Below, in pieces: positions 48,595 to 63,300 of a stretch of 64,000 nucleotides of DNA. Position numbers and translations under genes: made by a program. Every line of letters starts with the position of its first letter. The first letter of the stretch is position 1. The notes below the pieces were generated by a model, which was given only the letters and a program-made list of their open reading frames with translations, did not search any database and was not told the origin of the DNA. The DNA is taken from the NCBI GenBank assembly GCA_963693285.1, contig OY848918.1, positions 5,585,876 to 5,649,875 of the forward strand, given 5' to 3'. This stretch comes from Xestospongia muta (Eukaryota; Porifera; Demospongiae; Haplosclerida; Petrosiidae).

Positions 48595-51500
48595 TTAATG
48601 AAGGTGGGGGAAGTCCTCAGGTAGGAGCGCATAATTCCTACACGTAGGACAAGTACTTTGTTCATTTAGCCACGAACGAATACACTATAGAAAATAACAA
48701 ACAAATAAAATACTCAATTATACATTCATCTTTCAGTTCAACTATTTGTTTCTTTATCTATCAACTATAATTATTGGATAATGTTATTAACATACACAGA
48801 CGTGGGGTCTATTACAATAGAAAGTAATATAATACTATTACATATTACTATTATCCCATGTCATTAACATACATGTGTATGAAATATATGGCCACATTCA
48901 AGTTTGGCAGAATCAGACTCTTCCATTTCCTCATAACAAATAATACAACTATTATCTTCATTGTACTCCACTTCACTTGGTTTAGTTACTGCAGGAGGAG
49001 GAGGTGGAAGTTGGGATGAATTGACACGTAGCATAGGACCCTATAATAACAAAATTTAATAATAGTTAATTAATTATTAATAACCTGGGTCTGCACAGGT
49101 TGTGTAAGGGAGTGGACTGGCATCGACGGAAGAGATGGCATTTGATTTATGAGCAATGATGACTGGTTCTCTCTTGCCTCAATGACCTCTTTGACCTATA
49201 GTATATCACATGACATTACATGGAGGAATAATTTTTTTTTACTTTTTCTATCACTGCCTCGAGAGGTAGACCAGTCAAGCTCATTTTCTGACGTTGCCTC
49301 AACTCTAATACAGCTAATTTGAAATCATCTCTAAAAAAACAATTGGAAGTTATGACAAGTGTCTGTCCGTTTATCAGTTCATTAATCCATCCATCCATTT
49401 AACGATACATCTACTATTAATTTTCATTGTTCATTAATTTCTCCCTATTCAGTCATTTTTACTATTCATCCATCCATTTATACCTTGTGTATTTGGGATA
49501 TAAAGGAGCCAGAGTCGCCACCAGTTGATCAAAATTTCCTTTTTCAGTTGTATTAGCTGGTTTTGATGGAGGAACTGTTCCACTCTGACTAGTTCCCACT
49601 GTATTTACCAGACCCATTCCTGTTCCATTAAACCCCATACCAGCTGTTGCATTTATAGTCCCCGTCCCTATTCCACTCAAATTATTACTGGCTGTCATAA
49701 TTGGACCCATTCCTGTTCCACTGAGATCAGCAGTACCAGTCATTGTTGGTCCTATTCCACTTAGACCATGAGGATTAATGCCCAGGTTATTGGGAGCTGC
49801 AGTAGGAGTCATTCCAGCAAAACCAGTATTCAGACTAGCTGGATTTGAGCCATATCCAGGCAAACCCATTCCACCCATGTTCATTCCCAATCCAGATGGA
49901 CCCAAACCCAAACCACCAGTCATAGGTTGACTCAGAAACTCAATGGAGGATGGGTTAAGAGCAGTCGGGAATGTTGGTGCCATTGCTATTGAGTATATAT
50001 GTTGTAATGATTAATACAATTGAGTTTTAATTAACCTGGTTGTGGTTGAGGAGTGCTAACCAACATAGCAGCTGGATCTAGTGAAGTTGGGGTAGCTATG
50101 GAAACAGGCAACGGTGGAGTGGGGAACATACTGGTTGCCCCTCGTTGCAGCGACATTATTAATGAACGTTGAACAAGTTGAGCTCTCTATAGTAACAAAG
50201 ATGCTATGTTGTTATATTGTTGTGTTCCATTTACCATTCTCAGTTGAGGTGACATTGGTAAGACAGGTGCTGGTACCACCTCCAGCTGATTCAGTTGCTC
50301 ACCACCCCTTATTTTCCTTATTTGGTCATCCAATACATTCTATAGGGTAATCATAATGTAACTAATAGCAACCATTGTCATGGTAACCTTGTATCCCTCT
50401 AGTGCAGTTTTTAGTTGTTCTTTGTAAAGATTAAGTTCTGGTTCTCCTCCTGGGAGAGCTTGACTAGCATAGATACTGTAATAGAAAGATGTGTGTATTA
50501 GGTCACACCCACATGCCACACCCACCATAGCCGTTCAAGATCTTGAAGTCTTTGTTCACCAGGTTTTAGGATTGAGTCTTTGCGTTGAGTGAGGAGCTGG
50601 ACTTCAGCCTCTACTGCTCTTTGGTGTTTAATATCCACAAGTGTTGTGTAGTGCTCTTCTAACTTCTTCTTTTCTTTAGTTAGATGTTCGCTAAATGAAT
50701 ATAGAGATAAATGAATGGACAGACAGAGAAATGGATAAATGGATCAACATACCATTCTTCCTGAAGTAGAGATACACTGTCATTCTTTTCTTTCTCTTTG
50801 CGTTGCATGTCTTTCTTCAATCTAATAGAAAACAAGGTCATTTTAATAGTTCAAATATTATTACTAACTTGTTAATCTTTTCATTCAAAATTTTTGTTTC
50901 ATTCTTTGTTGCTCTAACAAGTTCATTGACCTCTTTGCGTTCTCTTGACAATTTATCTTTCTCCTCTTTAATTGACTCCTCCATTTGAGAGATCTTGTCA
51001 TCTTTCTCCTGAATAAAAAACAAACACAAGTAAAAAAGAAAAATCCACAAAATTTGATAGAGAAGAGGACATATAGTCACTGTTCAAGATTGTCTATTCC
51101 AAGTTTAGTAATAGTACAAGTCTAGAGGTTAAAGTGCCATAATTGGATTGAAAGAATTTAGTGGCTTGTGAGGGGATTTGAATTTATATCCATAATGTTA
51201 ATAGTAAAGAACAGCAAGTTATATTTTAACCCCTTAAACACTATTAATTCTTAGAAACTACATATCTCCAAATTTTTGGCTATGAAAGTATTAATTTTAG
51301 AACAGATGACCTGGTTTAAAATTGTAGTTTATTTTTATTTACAGAAACATAAGGAATAAACGAACAAAAATAACTCGTAATAATAAACAAAATTGTTTGG
51401 TACTCACTTTGTTAGCTTTCTTTATTGTTTTCTCTAATTCTCTCGAGGACTGCTTCTGCAACTTTACTCTCATGTCTTCGCTTACCTCTAACTTTTTCTC

Positions 51501-54500
51501 CAAACTCATCTTCTCTTTTTTTACTTCTTCATAACGTTCTTTGAACGACTCTACTACAGGTTGTGGGTCAGTATTAACACATTGATGAACATAAAGTGTT
51601 GTCTCAGTTTGTATTTCAACATCTCTCATAACAACTTCAGGTTTAACCACATCTGGGTCACACGATTGCTTGGTTTCCATAGCAACAGATGTACCATTAA
51701 CACCCTCACCTCCACCCATTCCTACACTCTTTTCCACGACACTTGGACCTTTCTTGACTGGGAAAGACTCTGGTTTTTTAGTCTTTTCATTACTAGACTT
51801 ACTCTTCACTTCGTTCCTTGGCCTAACACCAGTCTCGTGTCCATTCTTACTGGTACCAGATTGAGTCTCTGATGTCAAGACTTTATTGGTCTCTTTAGTA
51901 CTAGAGATTTTGTCAGCTTCTTTAGTAGTGGAGACTTTGTCATTCTCTTTAGTACTCTCAGAAATTTTGGTAGGTTCATCAACTTTGCTAACAACAGGGG
52001 CTGGTGCGACCTCTTTTTTTATTTCTTTTGAATTTTTCTGTTTTCCTTTTTTATTGTTTTTTGAAGACAGAGGTGGTGAACCAGAGGATGAAGAAGAAGG
52101 AGACACTGTAGGAAGAGGTGGAGCTTCATGATCATTTTCAGTCAACGAGAAATTAGGTTTTTTCTTAGGCTTATTACAGTGTTCTTTTACTAGTTCTGAT
52201 AATTCTGGAAATTTTGAATGAGAATTATGCAAAGCCTCCGCTATCAAAGCTCTATCCTCTTTTAGTCCTATTTTAGCTCCACCCACAAATGTTCTGAACA
52301 GTGGAGAACTGAGTAAAAAGTCACTTAAATCTCCATAAGTGTCAATTAATTTTTGACTTTTTTCTGGTAATATTTGTAAGCTGTCTGAGAGTATAGAGTC
52401 CATTGGATGTAATGGTCCATGGCTTTTAAAAACCTCTACAAAGTAACTATATATAAAGAGAGAAGTAATTGTAGAAAGCTATTCCACTATGACATCAATA
52501 AAATCTTGAAATGCATATTTAAGGAAAAATCATGACAATATCAAAAAAGTGGCTGAATTGGTGTGAATGTGATCACTGGCTCACCTAATAACATAATCAT
52601 AGTCGGGAGAACCAGTCTGAGATGGTTCCTTAGTCACATCTGAATGTTGACTCTCTTCATCCTGAAGCTTACCAGATTCAAATTGGCTCACCTTGTCTTT
52701 GAGATGCTCAGGAACAGAAAAGGGAGCAGCAGGATCTGGTTCCCAAGATGGACTACACAGCAGAACAGGGAATGTGGATTGAATTCACTACTAATTTGAA
52801 ACTAACAATTCCTGGCTGGGTTCTGATGACTCATTGATCATTCCTTTTCTTTCTGGTAATATAAACAAGTCATCCCATTTGCAGCTGTTTTCTTTTGTAG
52901 TGGCCTGAAGGTGATGACATCATAATGACATCATCATTAAAACATCTTGTACCTCTTTTGGTTGCTTGTTTTTCTTTTTCTTTTTTGTTTTAGTCTGTTT
53001 CTGATCCTGTGAATGTCACATGACTATCTTGTGACCATTCTATTAATGACTTACTTTATCTTCCTCTGCTTGACGATTGATAACTCCAACACTATCTTCA
53101 CCTAAATGCCAAGGTCAAAAGATCAGTAAGAGGTCAAAGTTCATTCCTTACTTTTTCTATCATCTTCTGTTATTGGTTTCTATACACAGAAAATATGCAT
53201 TGAAAATACTGGTATATTCTGGACAAACCTGTTTGACTTGTTCAGCTGGTGTGTTTTCCTTTTCTTGTTGTCTAATTGCTTTCTCTTTCTCTATATTACC
53301 TTTCTCAGGTTCAATAGGAGAGGTCAGTGAAGAATAATGGCTCCTCTTCTTTTTGTCATGACTGTCTGATTTAGAAAAGGGTGGAAGAACTGTTGGTTTT
53401 GTCTCATCTTCAGGTATAGTTGGCTTAGAATCCTCCACAGATACCTCATACTATGATGATGTCATATCATGTCACATGATGTCATTGTGATGTCATACCT
53501 TAGGTTTAGGACCAGTTTCATAGATAGCAATATGAGTCACTTTTCCTGGACAATCTGGCGTCACACAAGGGGTGGAGATAAGGTTTTTTTCATTGGAATG
53601 TTCTGTACGAGAAGTTTTAAACCTTCGCCAACAGGTAGGATGAAAACCTATAGAACATTTCTCGCTACACCTCATTAAGGTGTAACCTTTGAAGTCTGAG
53701 AATTGAATAACATAATATAATATACCTATAAACCACACCTCCTACCTGGATCTTCCCGTATTATCTGCCGGCTAATGTTATGGCCAAGACATCCAACAAA
53801 ACGACATGTTGCTATAGCCTCACATTCATGAACAATCTGAGCTTGAAGTTTTAGGAGTTCAATCTATAAGAAAAGATATACCAGTTCCCTTATTGTGGAT
53901 GGACTGCTCAGACTGGGATTCATTCTCATACTATGCCTGAAGGAAACTCATTCCCATGCTACAAGCGGACTCACTCTCATACTATATACTCCCAAACTAC
54001 ACATGAATTATTTTAATACAGACTCATTCCCACACTGCATAAGAATTCTCATACTGCATTGCATACAGACCCATTCCAATACTGTGTATAAATGCAGATT
54101 CATTTCTATATACTACACCAACTAAGAATCATTTCCCTTACTACACACAGACTCATTCTCATGCTATTCATTAAGACACATTCCCATACCTTCACTTGCT
54201 GTGGTAGACACTCACTAATAGGTTCTTCAGTAGCAGGCCATCGTAATGGAGATGATCCATGAACATCACACAATTTAAGACCAGCTTCTATATTCTGTCT
54301 AGCTTCACAATACCTATAATATTATACAAAACATAGACTCAACCCCATTTCCATCAAGAAGGCTCAAACTAATTCTTCCAGACTCAAACACAAACATTCA
54401 CCTTCTCAGTTTCATGGAAGCATGTGCTGCATAAAGATGAGCAGCTGGAAATGGATACAGTTTGTGATAACGTCGTAGCTTCAAAAAGCTATCAAGAGCA

Positions 54501-57500
54501 GCTTGATATTTCTCCATACCCAACAATGATTGAGCATAACAATATTGAACAGCTAACATAAATAATGCACCATCTTTCCATGACATGGCATATCTCCACT
54601 AAATGGGAAAGGATTGTTTGTTAACAAATGGATGAATGGATATGAGTCAATGGATGGATGAATGAGTCAATGGATGAATGAATCAATCAATGGATAGATG
54701 AATGAGTCAATGGATAGGTAGATGGACTAATAGATGGATGAGTGGTTAGACAAATGGACACATAACCAGACATGTGAACATACATTTGGCTTCTCACGAG
54801 CAGTTTTCATACATACTCCATAATACAACTGAGCATTTTCATAGTTGTCCATCATATAATGTATGCTACCCTATACAAGAACCAGTAGAAGACACTCTGA
54901 TAACTGTATCTCGCTAACTTGTCTAGCACACTCTCTTAAGTCTTTATACTCTTGAAAACTCTTACTGTCAGACTATTGATAAAATGAACAATATTGGAAT
55001 ATGTCACCATCTTTATAACTTACTTCATATTTTATAACAGATGGTTCCACTTCTGAAAAGGATAAAATTATCACTAACCATGTGAGGTTCTGTCATTCAT
55101 TTGTCCATACATCTGACAATCCATTTATCCATCCATCTCTCCATCCATCCATCAATAATTTATCACCAGAATATAAAACTTTTCGTAACAATTCCTTGTC
55201 TTCTCCTTCAAGAAACTTATCAACGTATCTAAAAGCAATAAGCTCTGCCCTCTTTAGTTCTTCAAGTTTTCGTAACGTCTTTAACAAGCAAAGGTAAGCC
55301 TAAAAACAATCACAGATGTCATGTGACATGTCACATGATCAGTTTATATCATGTACCTGTTTACAATTTCTATTCAAACATATTAGACGGATACTATCAG
55401 ATGCAGCTTCACTAAAAAGGAGAGGAGTCAGGGAGGATATCGCAGGAAGAGACTTACAGATCATAATTGCTCAAAAGATGGGTCTCCAGTCGACTCTCAT
55501 AGGCAGATATGTTGAAAGGGCTATAGTGTTAAAAAAAGATTAATAGTTTATTGCCATGACAACCGTAGCCTATTAAAAACATTATTAAATTCTTGACCTG
55601 TTTGTCCTTCACATTTTAGACGACAAACAATATTAATAATAAATTTACAAAGGCTATGAATATCATTATCACTTATTTGACCCACAATGGAACCTACTTA
55701 AGACGTATAGCTTTACGAAAAGATTCTAAGTATTCCAGTCTTTCAAACATGAGAAAAGAAATCTCAGCTTTCTCTAAGTTTGATTTGATATCAACATCAT
55801 GAACACTGTGTGCTATCTCTCTCTTTGACTCTAAATCAGATACAAAATCAAAGTCCATGGTCTTGCTTGCTTTTAGTAACTGGTAGCCCACTGGAGGAAT
55901 AGAGAGAGACAGTCAAAAATACTATTTCAATCATATAATTGTTAAGGCTGATTTACACTACACACGTAGAGCATTGCGTTACGACCTGAAGCGTCTACAA
56001 ACAAACAAGCATGTGCTATGTAACACAAGAGTAGAAATATTGTCTACTCTTGCGTTAAATTACATGTCATTGTTGGTTTGTAGGCACTTCCAGTCGTAAC
56101 ACAATGCTCTTCGTGTGTAGTGTGAATCAGCCTTTACTTACAGTGAGAAACAGCATATAGACAACATAGTTCTATAGCTGAAGAGTCTTGAAACTCCTTG
56201 TTATTGAGTTTTAGTTCAGGAGGTTGTTCATCTATTAGATTCAAACTGTACAATGACACATAACAATATTATATGATTACTTTAATTAAATTACTTACAT
56301 ATCTTTAAACCATTTTTGTGATTTTGCAGCTGTAATTGCTGTTTTCAATATCTTCTCGTCCTTAACAACTTCCCATAAATTTATGATCTCTTCCAGACAC
56401 GATATGTTCTTGGAAGGACCCTAGAAAATAACGGTCATGTGACTATCATGTCTATCATGTCTGATTCGTGTGACTATCATATGATACAACCACATATTGA
56501 TGAGCTGTATATGTCACTTGACTTTTTACATGTCATGTGATGCAAAAAATTTTAGACAACTTACGAAATATTCCCAGCACCAATCAAATGATAACTCCAA
56601 TATTTCCAAGACTCTTATCTCACGAATTGACAATTGGTCAAGATTGAATGGTCTACAGGGAAGGGAGAGAGAGGGGGGGGGGGGAGGGAGGGAGGGAGAG
56701 AAGGAGGGAGAGAGAGAGAGAGAGATCATATCTTATACAGACACAAATAAAGTGTATTATCTCTTAAATCAAGTATTATCATGACAGTACATATAAATTT
56801 ATGCATCAAGAACATAATCAATTCAAAATGTCCAGGTTGTCATGTACAATGTGTTAAAACTGAGAACTTGTACTAATATCTAAACAGCTAAATGGCAGTG
56901 TAGCAAACAAAAAAATAGTTATTACGAGCTAGCTGTATATACAAAGCAAAAAGTAATACAATGACATCGCAAATCCAAAAATCTAATTTCAAACCCCAAA
57001 ACCTCACATTGTGAATATATTACTTAAGTTCTCAATCCAGATTATTCCAGACACTAATCATGATAATTAAATTCATAGACATCACCTAATAGACACCACA
57101 TCCTTATATGGTAATACAACATATGTCCACATGTGTTGTGACCAAAATTCAATTTACCTTTCAGAAATGAGATTAGCTTTCCTGAACCAAGAAAACCACT
57201 ACATAATGAAACAGAGAGACAGAGTGGTTGATAAGGGTGGATAAATAAATCACTAAGGAATAAGGTGATAAATTAAGGGGCGTGAACATAAACTGTCAGA
57301 TAAATGGACAGATATGAATTTATAAAAGTGAGTGGATGAACATCACATGGATAGATATATTGTTGTAGTTTCTGAAAGTACTCAACCTGTTTGTCCCAGT
57401 GGACTGGATCTATATGTTCTCCATAGAGAAACGGTGAGTATGTATATATGATGAGTACATCAAATTGTTCTCTAAGGTTAGTACTCTCTAACCATTTTTT

Positions 57501-57880
57501 AGCTACACAATCTATAGTAATAAATACAAACATGAATGGATGAATGAATGGATTAATGGATGGATAGACTGAAGAATTGATGGAGTTGATGAACAGATCA
57601 AAATGGATTAATGAATGAATGAATGAATGGTCAGATGATGGTCAGATTAAATGGACATGTTTTCTGACTAACAGTTTGGTGAACGGACTTCATTTTCTTC
57701 AGTAATATCATACTGGAGATCATCTTCGTCAGAATCCAAATACTAAAATAGAAATATCCACGTTTCATTATAAAATATTACATAATTTATCGTACTCACT
57801 TCAGAGCTAGCTACACTTTCCAAGTCTGGTATATCATCATCATCGTCATCTTCCATCATTTTAAATTCGTCCTGGCTCAT
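48595..57880 (-). CDS. TTC3: TTC3-type RING E3 ubiquitin ligase
   Basis: Thirty-seven exons from 57800-57880 down to 48595-48684 join in phase to 1767 residues. The acidic start (MSQDEFKMMEDDDDDD) leads to a helical region with TPR-like pairs (about 415-560; YCYAQSLLGMEKYQAALDSF). A zinc-binding segment follows (about 553-657: CRFVGC, CSEKCSIGFHPTCWRRF, CVTPDCPG), matching the TTC3/DZIP3 family. Then come AAPFSVPEHLKDKV, FKSHGPLHPMDSIL and LPEKSQKLIDTYGDL blocks also seen in TTC3, a Lys/Glu linker, coiled coil (about 1200-1330), a Gly/Met-rich stretch (about 1450-1590), SLTGLPLEAVIEKV, and a C-terminal RING-H2 (about 1705-1755: CIICYEEM, CGHIFHTHC, CPTC). Vertebrate TTC3 ubiquitylates phosphorylated Akt; the substrate here is unknown. 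DZIP3 is the vertebrate paralogue, and this gene may be pro-orthologous to both. Confidence 0.9.
54600..54783. repeat. ATGGATGA-type intronic simple repeat
   Basis: Degenerate GGATGAATG/GGATGGATG units fill this TTC3 intron; similar units recur in introns at 13400-13660, 17047-17066, 55130-55150 and 57530-57650. Confidence 0.7.
55945..56133. mobile_element. 189-bp MITE with long terminal inverted repeats and TTA target duplication
   Basis: The ends are inverted copies over about 55 bp (AGGCTGATTTACACTACACA at the left; the right end reads AGGCTGATTCACACTACACA on the other strand). A TTA flanks both sides (55942-55944 and 56134-56136). A 3-bp TTA duplication and long inverted repeats fit a PIF/Harbinger-type non-autonomous element. 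It lies in the TTC3 intron 55891-56141. An internal hairpin (AAGAGTAGA ... TCTACTCTT) is at its centre. There is no coding capacity. Confidence 0.8.
56663..56725. repeat. GA/GGGA microsatellite
   Basis: On the minus strand this is a C/CT-rich run ending just before the acceptor of the TTC3 exon at 56652. Confidence 0.9.
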
Positions 57881-58158
57881 CTCTGTATCCCTCTACGTTT
57901 ACGCGTAACAAAAAGAACACTCGAAAATTCTACAATGGCAATCTCGCCCTCCAAAGTTTGGAGAATTCCCCTTCCGGAATCCGGAGATATACTGAAGTAT
58001 ACGTTCAATAAATATAATTATTACCTAATTAATTTTTATAATTGCTAAGATATTCATAGTTCTTTGAGCCACCCACGTGTTGATGTCATCCTTTTTTGGA
58101 GGGTTTATCAAATGGGGTGGACTATTGCTGCAAATTTGAGGTGGATCTCAGTTTGAAA
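57881..58158. promoter_or_regulatory. divergent promoter region of TTC3-like and adhesion genes
   Basis: 278 bp separate the two start codons. There is no convincing TATA box; a short GGAATTC/TTCCGGAAT-type palindromic stretch lies near 57962-57980. Confidence 0.45.
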
Positions 58159-60312
58159 ATGAAGCAGATTGCTCTCCTGACGTTGTTCTTTGTAGTAGCT
58201 GCAGTGCTACATTCTTCACAGTCCAGTAAGTGCAGGAGTTGCTGGTGCAAAGTGTCACATCATAGTTTATTATTGGTAATGTTCAGTTATATACTTCACA
58301 GTTGTGGGTGGCAACAAGTGACTTCAGCATAAGAATGAAGTGAAATATTCCACTGATTGGTAATAATTACAGCTGCTATAATAATTGCAGTTCATAATAT
58401 TTAGCAGTTATGACAAGTATGGATTCCATCATAACAATACATTATAATGTCTGTTATAATTGCTGCAAAACATTTGTTATATATACTTCACTGTTGTGGG
58501 TGGCAACAAGTGACTTCAGGATTAAGAATGGAGTGAAAATTCCACGATTGATAGTCTATTGTGATAACTACTACTGTTATATATAATAATTGTAACAGAC
58601 AATAGTTTATAGTAATTAACAATAGTTCATAGTAACTAACAGTGAAGTGTGCAATGCATTATAATGTGTGTTATAGTTACCATTGCTGCAAAAATGCACC
58701 AATTTCAACTTATACTAATTTCTGTGTCATCATCTCTTTCTCTTTCTTGTATCAGTCTATATCACAAAGTATACGTGTACTTTTGAGATGACAGGTGATT
58801 TGTGTGGGTGGGAAGAGCAAGTAGAACAGGGAGAGGGAGATCATGGAGTAGTACGTGCCAGCAAATCCAATTTACCAGGACATCCATTAATGGACTTTAA
58901 TCCAGGAACAGTAAATGGTAAGAAAACATGAGTATACATCAGCTGTCTATCCACCTGTCCACCACTTATTCATCCATCCATCCATTTAACATATATTCAT
59001 CCATTTATCAACATCCATTCATCCATTTAGGTTCGTATTACTACTACAAGAGACCAGAGAGTTATCCTAATCAAGTCTACATACTGACTTATCCCTCTCA
59101 AAAGTTCATTATTAATATGACCTTTGCATTTTATATGTCAGGACCTCAAGCATTAAGAGTTGTACAAACAAATGTAATGGGATTTGATATCATATCAAAT
59201 TATACCTGGACTGGAAACAATACACAAAAATGGGAACAGGCAACAATCCAATTTGGAGCTCCTGATCTCATGTACGGTATTTCCTTCGAGTCACCTACTT
59301 TATCAGAAGAGTATGGAGAGGCTCCTCTTGAAGGTCCACTACTCTTAGCTTTAGATAATATTCAACTAACATTTGGACTACCCTGTCAATTTAGTGTATT
59401 AAGTGTCCCAGGGAACCTTCTATTATCACACCCTCCCTCTCTTGATATACCTTTGGGTCAGGTGACTGCAGTTCAGTTTGTAGCCTCTTCAACTGTCTGT
59501 CCTGGTGGCCCATTTCTCTACACTATAGAATCAAGTAGATATTGGTAATGTCATGATTAGTCACCAATGTTCTCTTCAATTTTAGATAATGCAACAGGTC
59601 TGGCTTCCATTTTCTCTTTAAATGTCACTTCTGGGAAACTTACTGTTAATGCTACTGGACCACATTTGATTGGCAAAGGTGTTCCCCTTGGAGTACTCAC
59701 GGTCAGTTATTACATACCAAATGGTTGAACTTCCTTTATATTCACACACAATCTCTCATGCATATTTATCACACACACACTACACACACACTACACACAC
59801 ATAGGTTAGTGTTTATGTACAAGATTCAGATTACTTACAAAGTGGAGATGTCTTCAAGAAATACACTGTACTCCATTTCCAACAAGATCCTACAATTATT
59901 GTGCACTCACCTAAGAGTATTACCATTGACGTAGGTCAAGAATTCACCTATCTCCTCTATGCCAGTTCAGCATTGAACACAACCTTACACTACAACAATA
60001 TAACAAGTATGTATATAATTGTATCTAATAGATACTCCTTATTGTCACTCACTTACACAATTATCCATTCACTTTTACTGTTATTTTTGAAGCTATCTAT
60101 CTCTTTATGCAATTATTGATCCATTATCCATTATTCTCTCTGTTAATTCTTTTACTGTTGTTGTAGCATCTCCTTCATCATTGGCTGTTAATGTCAGTTT
60201 AAGTGGAAATATATTACATGGAGTGTTTGGTTATCAACATTTAGTGGATGTAATAAAATGGAATATTTCACCATCTATTACTGTAAGTCACTAACTCTAC
60301 ACTTCAGGTTAT

Positions 60313-60347
<35 letters not shown>

Positions 60348-63300
60348 GATACCAATAGTTGACTCATATAATGAACTACTAAATCACACAATACAGCTGG
60401 TCATACTCAACCAAAATGTACCTGTATTTAACCAACAACAATACACATTTACACACAAGGAGAACAGTGACCATGCAGTCCTTGGCTATATACTTGTTGG
60501 TGATTTGACTACACAGCAATGTGCAGGTAAGGATCCATTCCTGATGGATCTACTCTTCATTAATTCATCAATTTTAGATATTGATGTACAGATCAATTCC
60601 ACTGACACACAAGTCACTGGTATCTTCTCTCTTCATTATATAAGTCTACTCACAGTCTTGCCAAATTTCTGCACTTTTAGTTTATTTGCCTCAGTTCCAC
60701 TAAATTATGAAGCTAGGTCTGAGTACTTGTTCAATGTCACAGCTCGTAATACTCAGGGAATTATAGCTGTTGCCATGGTTACTGTACAAGTGATTGGACA
60801 GAATGAGTATGCCCCTGTAATAACTCCAGCAATGTGAGTATAACTGTACTGAGTACATAAGTCACCACAGAAACAGTCACAGTACAACATACAATTCATT
60901 GATGTATAGTATCTCCATTATATGTGCTAAAGTAATTCTGCATTATATGATATGTACATGTTTAAATACTGTAGTTAGCTAACACCTTTGTCTTTCCTTT
61001 CTTTAAAGGATAAATGTTCATGTCTCAGATTATGAACCAGTTAATAATTTAGTTATTGAGTTAGATGCTACAGACCAAGATAAGGGATCTGATGGCAAGC
61101 TATCGTATGCTATCACCCTCGGCAATACTCAATATTTTAAACTCAATAAAGTATCTAATGAAGTAGTTAGAGTCGAGATTAAACACTCACCTATTGAACC
61201 TAATGAGTATCTCCTTAAAGTGACTGTCTCTGATGAGGGTACTCCCTCTATGAGTGATGTGTCAATTATTACAGTGACTGTAATAGCAAGTGGAGAGATT
61301 AATTGTACAGAATCTGTATTTGGTAAGTAGATGGATAAATTGATAGATAGATAATTGGAGAGGCAGACAGACTCATCAATAAACAGGCAGATGGACAGAC
61401 TGACAAAAAGTTCTTTTCTTTTATTAGGACCTCCCGTAATTACAGGTGCTCCCAATTTAATTATTCCAGCAATCAGCTCAGACGTCACATTACAATGTAA
61501 CTTCACCTCCAATCCGCTTTCCTATCCTGTACAGTGGTACAAATCCATCTTAAACAACCCACTCTCAAAACAAGAACTTACCTCAAACAGTCATTACACA
61601 TTATCTGATAACTCATTAACAATACATGCTATCACATCTACTGATACTGGCATTTACACCTGTAACATCACTAACCAATGTGGCAGTACCACGTCTGACA
61701 TTCATATCTTGTATATCATTCAGTATCCAGTACCCCCCACTGATCTCTCAATATCTCAGGGCCCTTTCCAACAGTATGTATCCCTTTTATGGACTCCACC
61801 CTCTACATCTATCTCTTCTCCTGTGTCTGGATATTATGTCCGACTACAAGAAGATGGAGGGGATTTTCAAACATATCAGACCTTGTCATATTATACAGAT
61901 CGTGCTAAAAAAGTGTCCAAGACTACAGTGATTGGATTAAACCCTGGACTTAATTATACAGCTGTTGTATTTGCTTATAACCAATACTTTGAAAGTGGAT
62001 CTAATCCTGTTACATTCACTACACAGACAAGTGGTGAGTTAGATCATATTAATTATACTTTACTAATATTAGCACTTCAATATCATATCAATTGTGATCA
62101 CATCAATATCATATATATCACTGAGATCACATCAATATCATAATATATCACTGAGATCACTCAATATCATATATATCACTAAGATCACTCAATATCATAT
62201 ATATCACTGAGATCACATCAATATCATACATATCACTGAGATCACATCAATATCATACATATCACTGAGATCACATCAATATTATTATAGTCTATACTTT
62301 GGATAGCTAATATGAGTATAGGCAGAAAACTGCCATATATAGATGGATAGCCCACATATTGATGTAGTGTTAAAGATGACAAAAGTACTAGACCTATTGT
62401 GCATACTCTAACATACTTGTTGCTGCTAGTGAGGAGCTGGCCTAAACTAAAACTTTTTAATAGCTACATAAAAAGAAACTTTAGAAAAAGCAAAAGAGAA
62501 AAAAAATGACATTGTGTAGAGCCAAATGATCTAACTCAACTCACCCAACTCATCCAAGATTCCTTCCTATCTAGAGCCAAACCATCACTTCAGCTGCTAG
62601 GCAGCACTCACTAGTTATACTTAATTCATGATAACCCTCACTAGTTACACTTAATTCATGATAACCCTCACTAGTTACACTTAATTCATGATAACCCTCA
62701 CTAGTTACACTTAATTCATGATAACCCTCACTAGTTACACTTAATTCATGATAACCCTCACTAGTTACACTTAATTCATGATAACCCTCACTAGTTACAC
62801 TTAATTCACGATAACCCTCACTAGTTACACTTAATTCACGATAACCCTCACTAGTTACACTTAATTCACGATAACCCTCACTAGTTAGACTTAATTCATG
62901 ATAACCCTCAAATGAGGTAATCTGGGCTGGAGCATTGCCCCTCACTTCAAACCATAATCAAATGCCACACTAATTCATAACATGTGATCTTTTTTCTCAC
63001 ACAGCTCCTAAATTAGCATTCTTTAATTCAACCACTTTACTTAATAATTCATTGATGATTGAATGGAAGGTGGAATATACTGGTGGATCACATGATATTC
63101 AAATGACTATAGTTATCCAATCAAATGAGTTACAACAACATAAGAGATCTATCACACCTGATTCAATGTCATTTGATGTTGGAGTTAATGACAATGTGCT
63201 AATTACACCTGCTTTACCCTATGGACGTAGCTATCATGTAATGGGTGTGGTTAGTAGTGAATACGGCAGCCGGAAACACAATACAATAGGTAAGTGACAT

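Noticed and set aside
55672..55697. A 26-bp intron in the TTC3-like gene
   Set aside because: The nearer acceptor gives an implausibly small intron. Using the acceptor CATAG before 55653 gives a 44-bp intron and a consistent phase with the next exon.
62571..62945. 124-residue minus-strand frame with a ten-residue repeat (EGYHELSVTS)
   Set aside because: It is a product of a 30-bp satellite whose period is a multiple of three; it lies in an intron of the adhesion gene and has no splice or promoter context.
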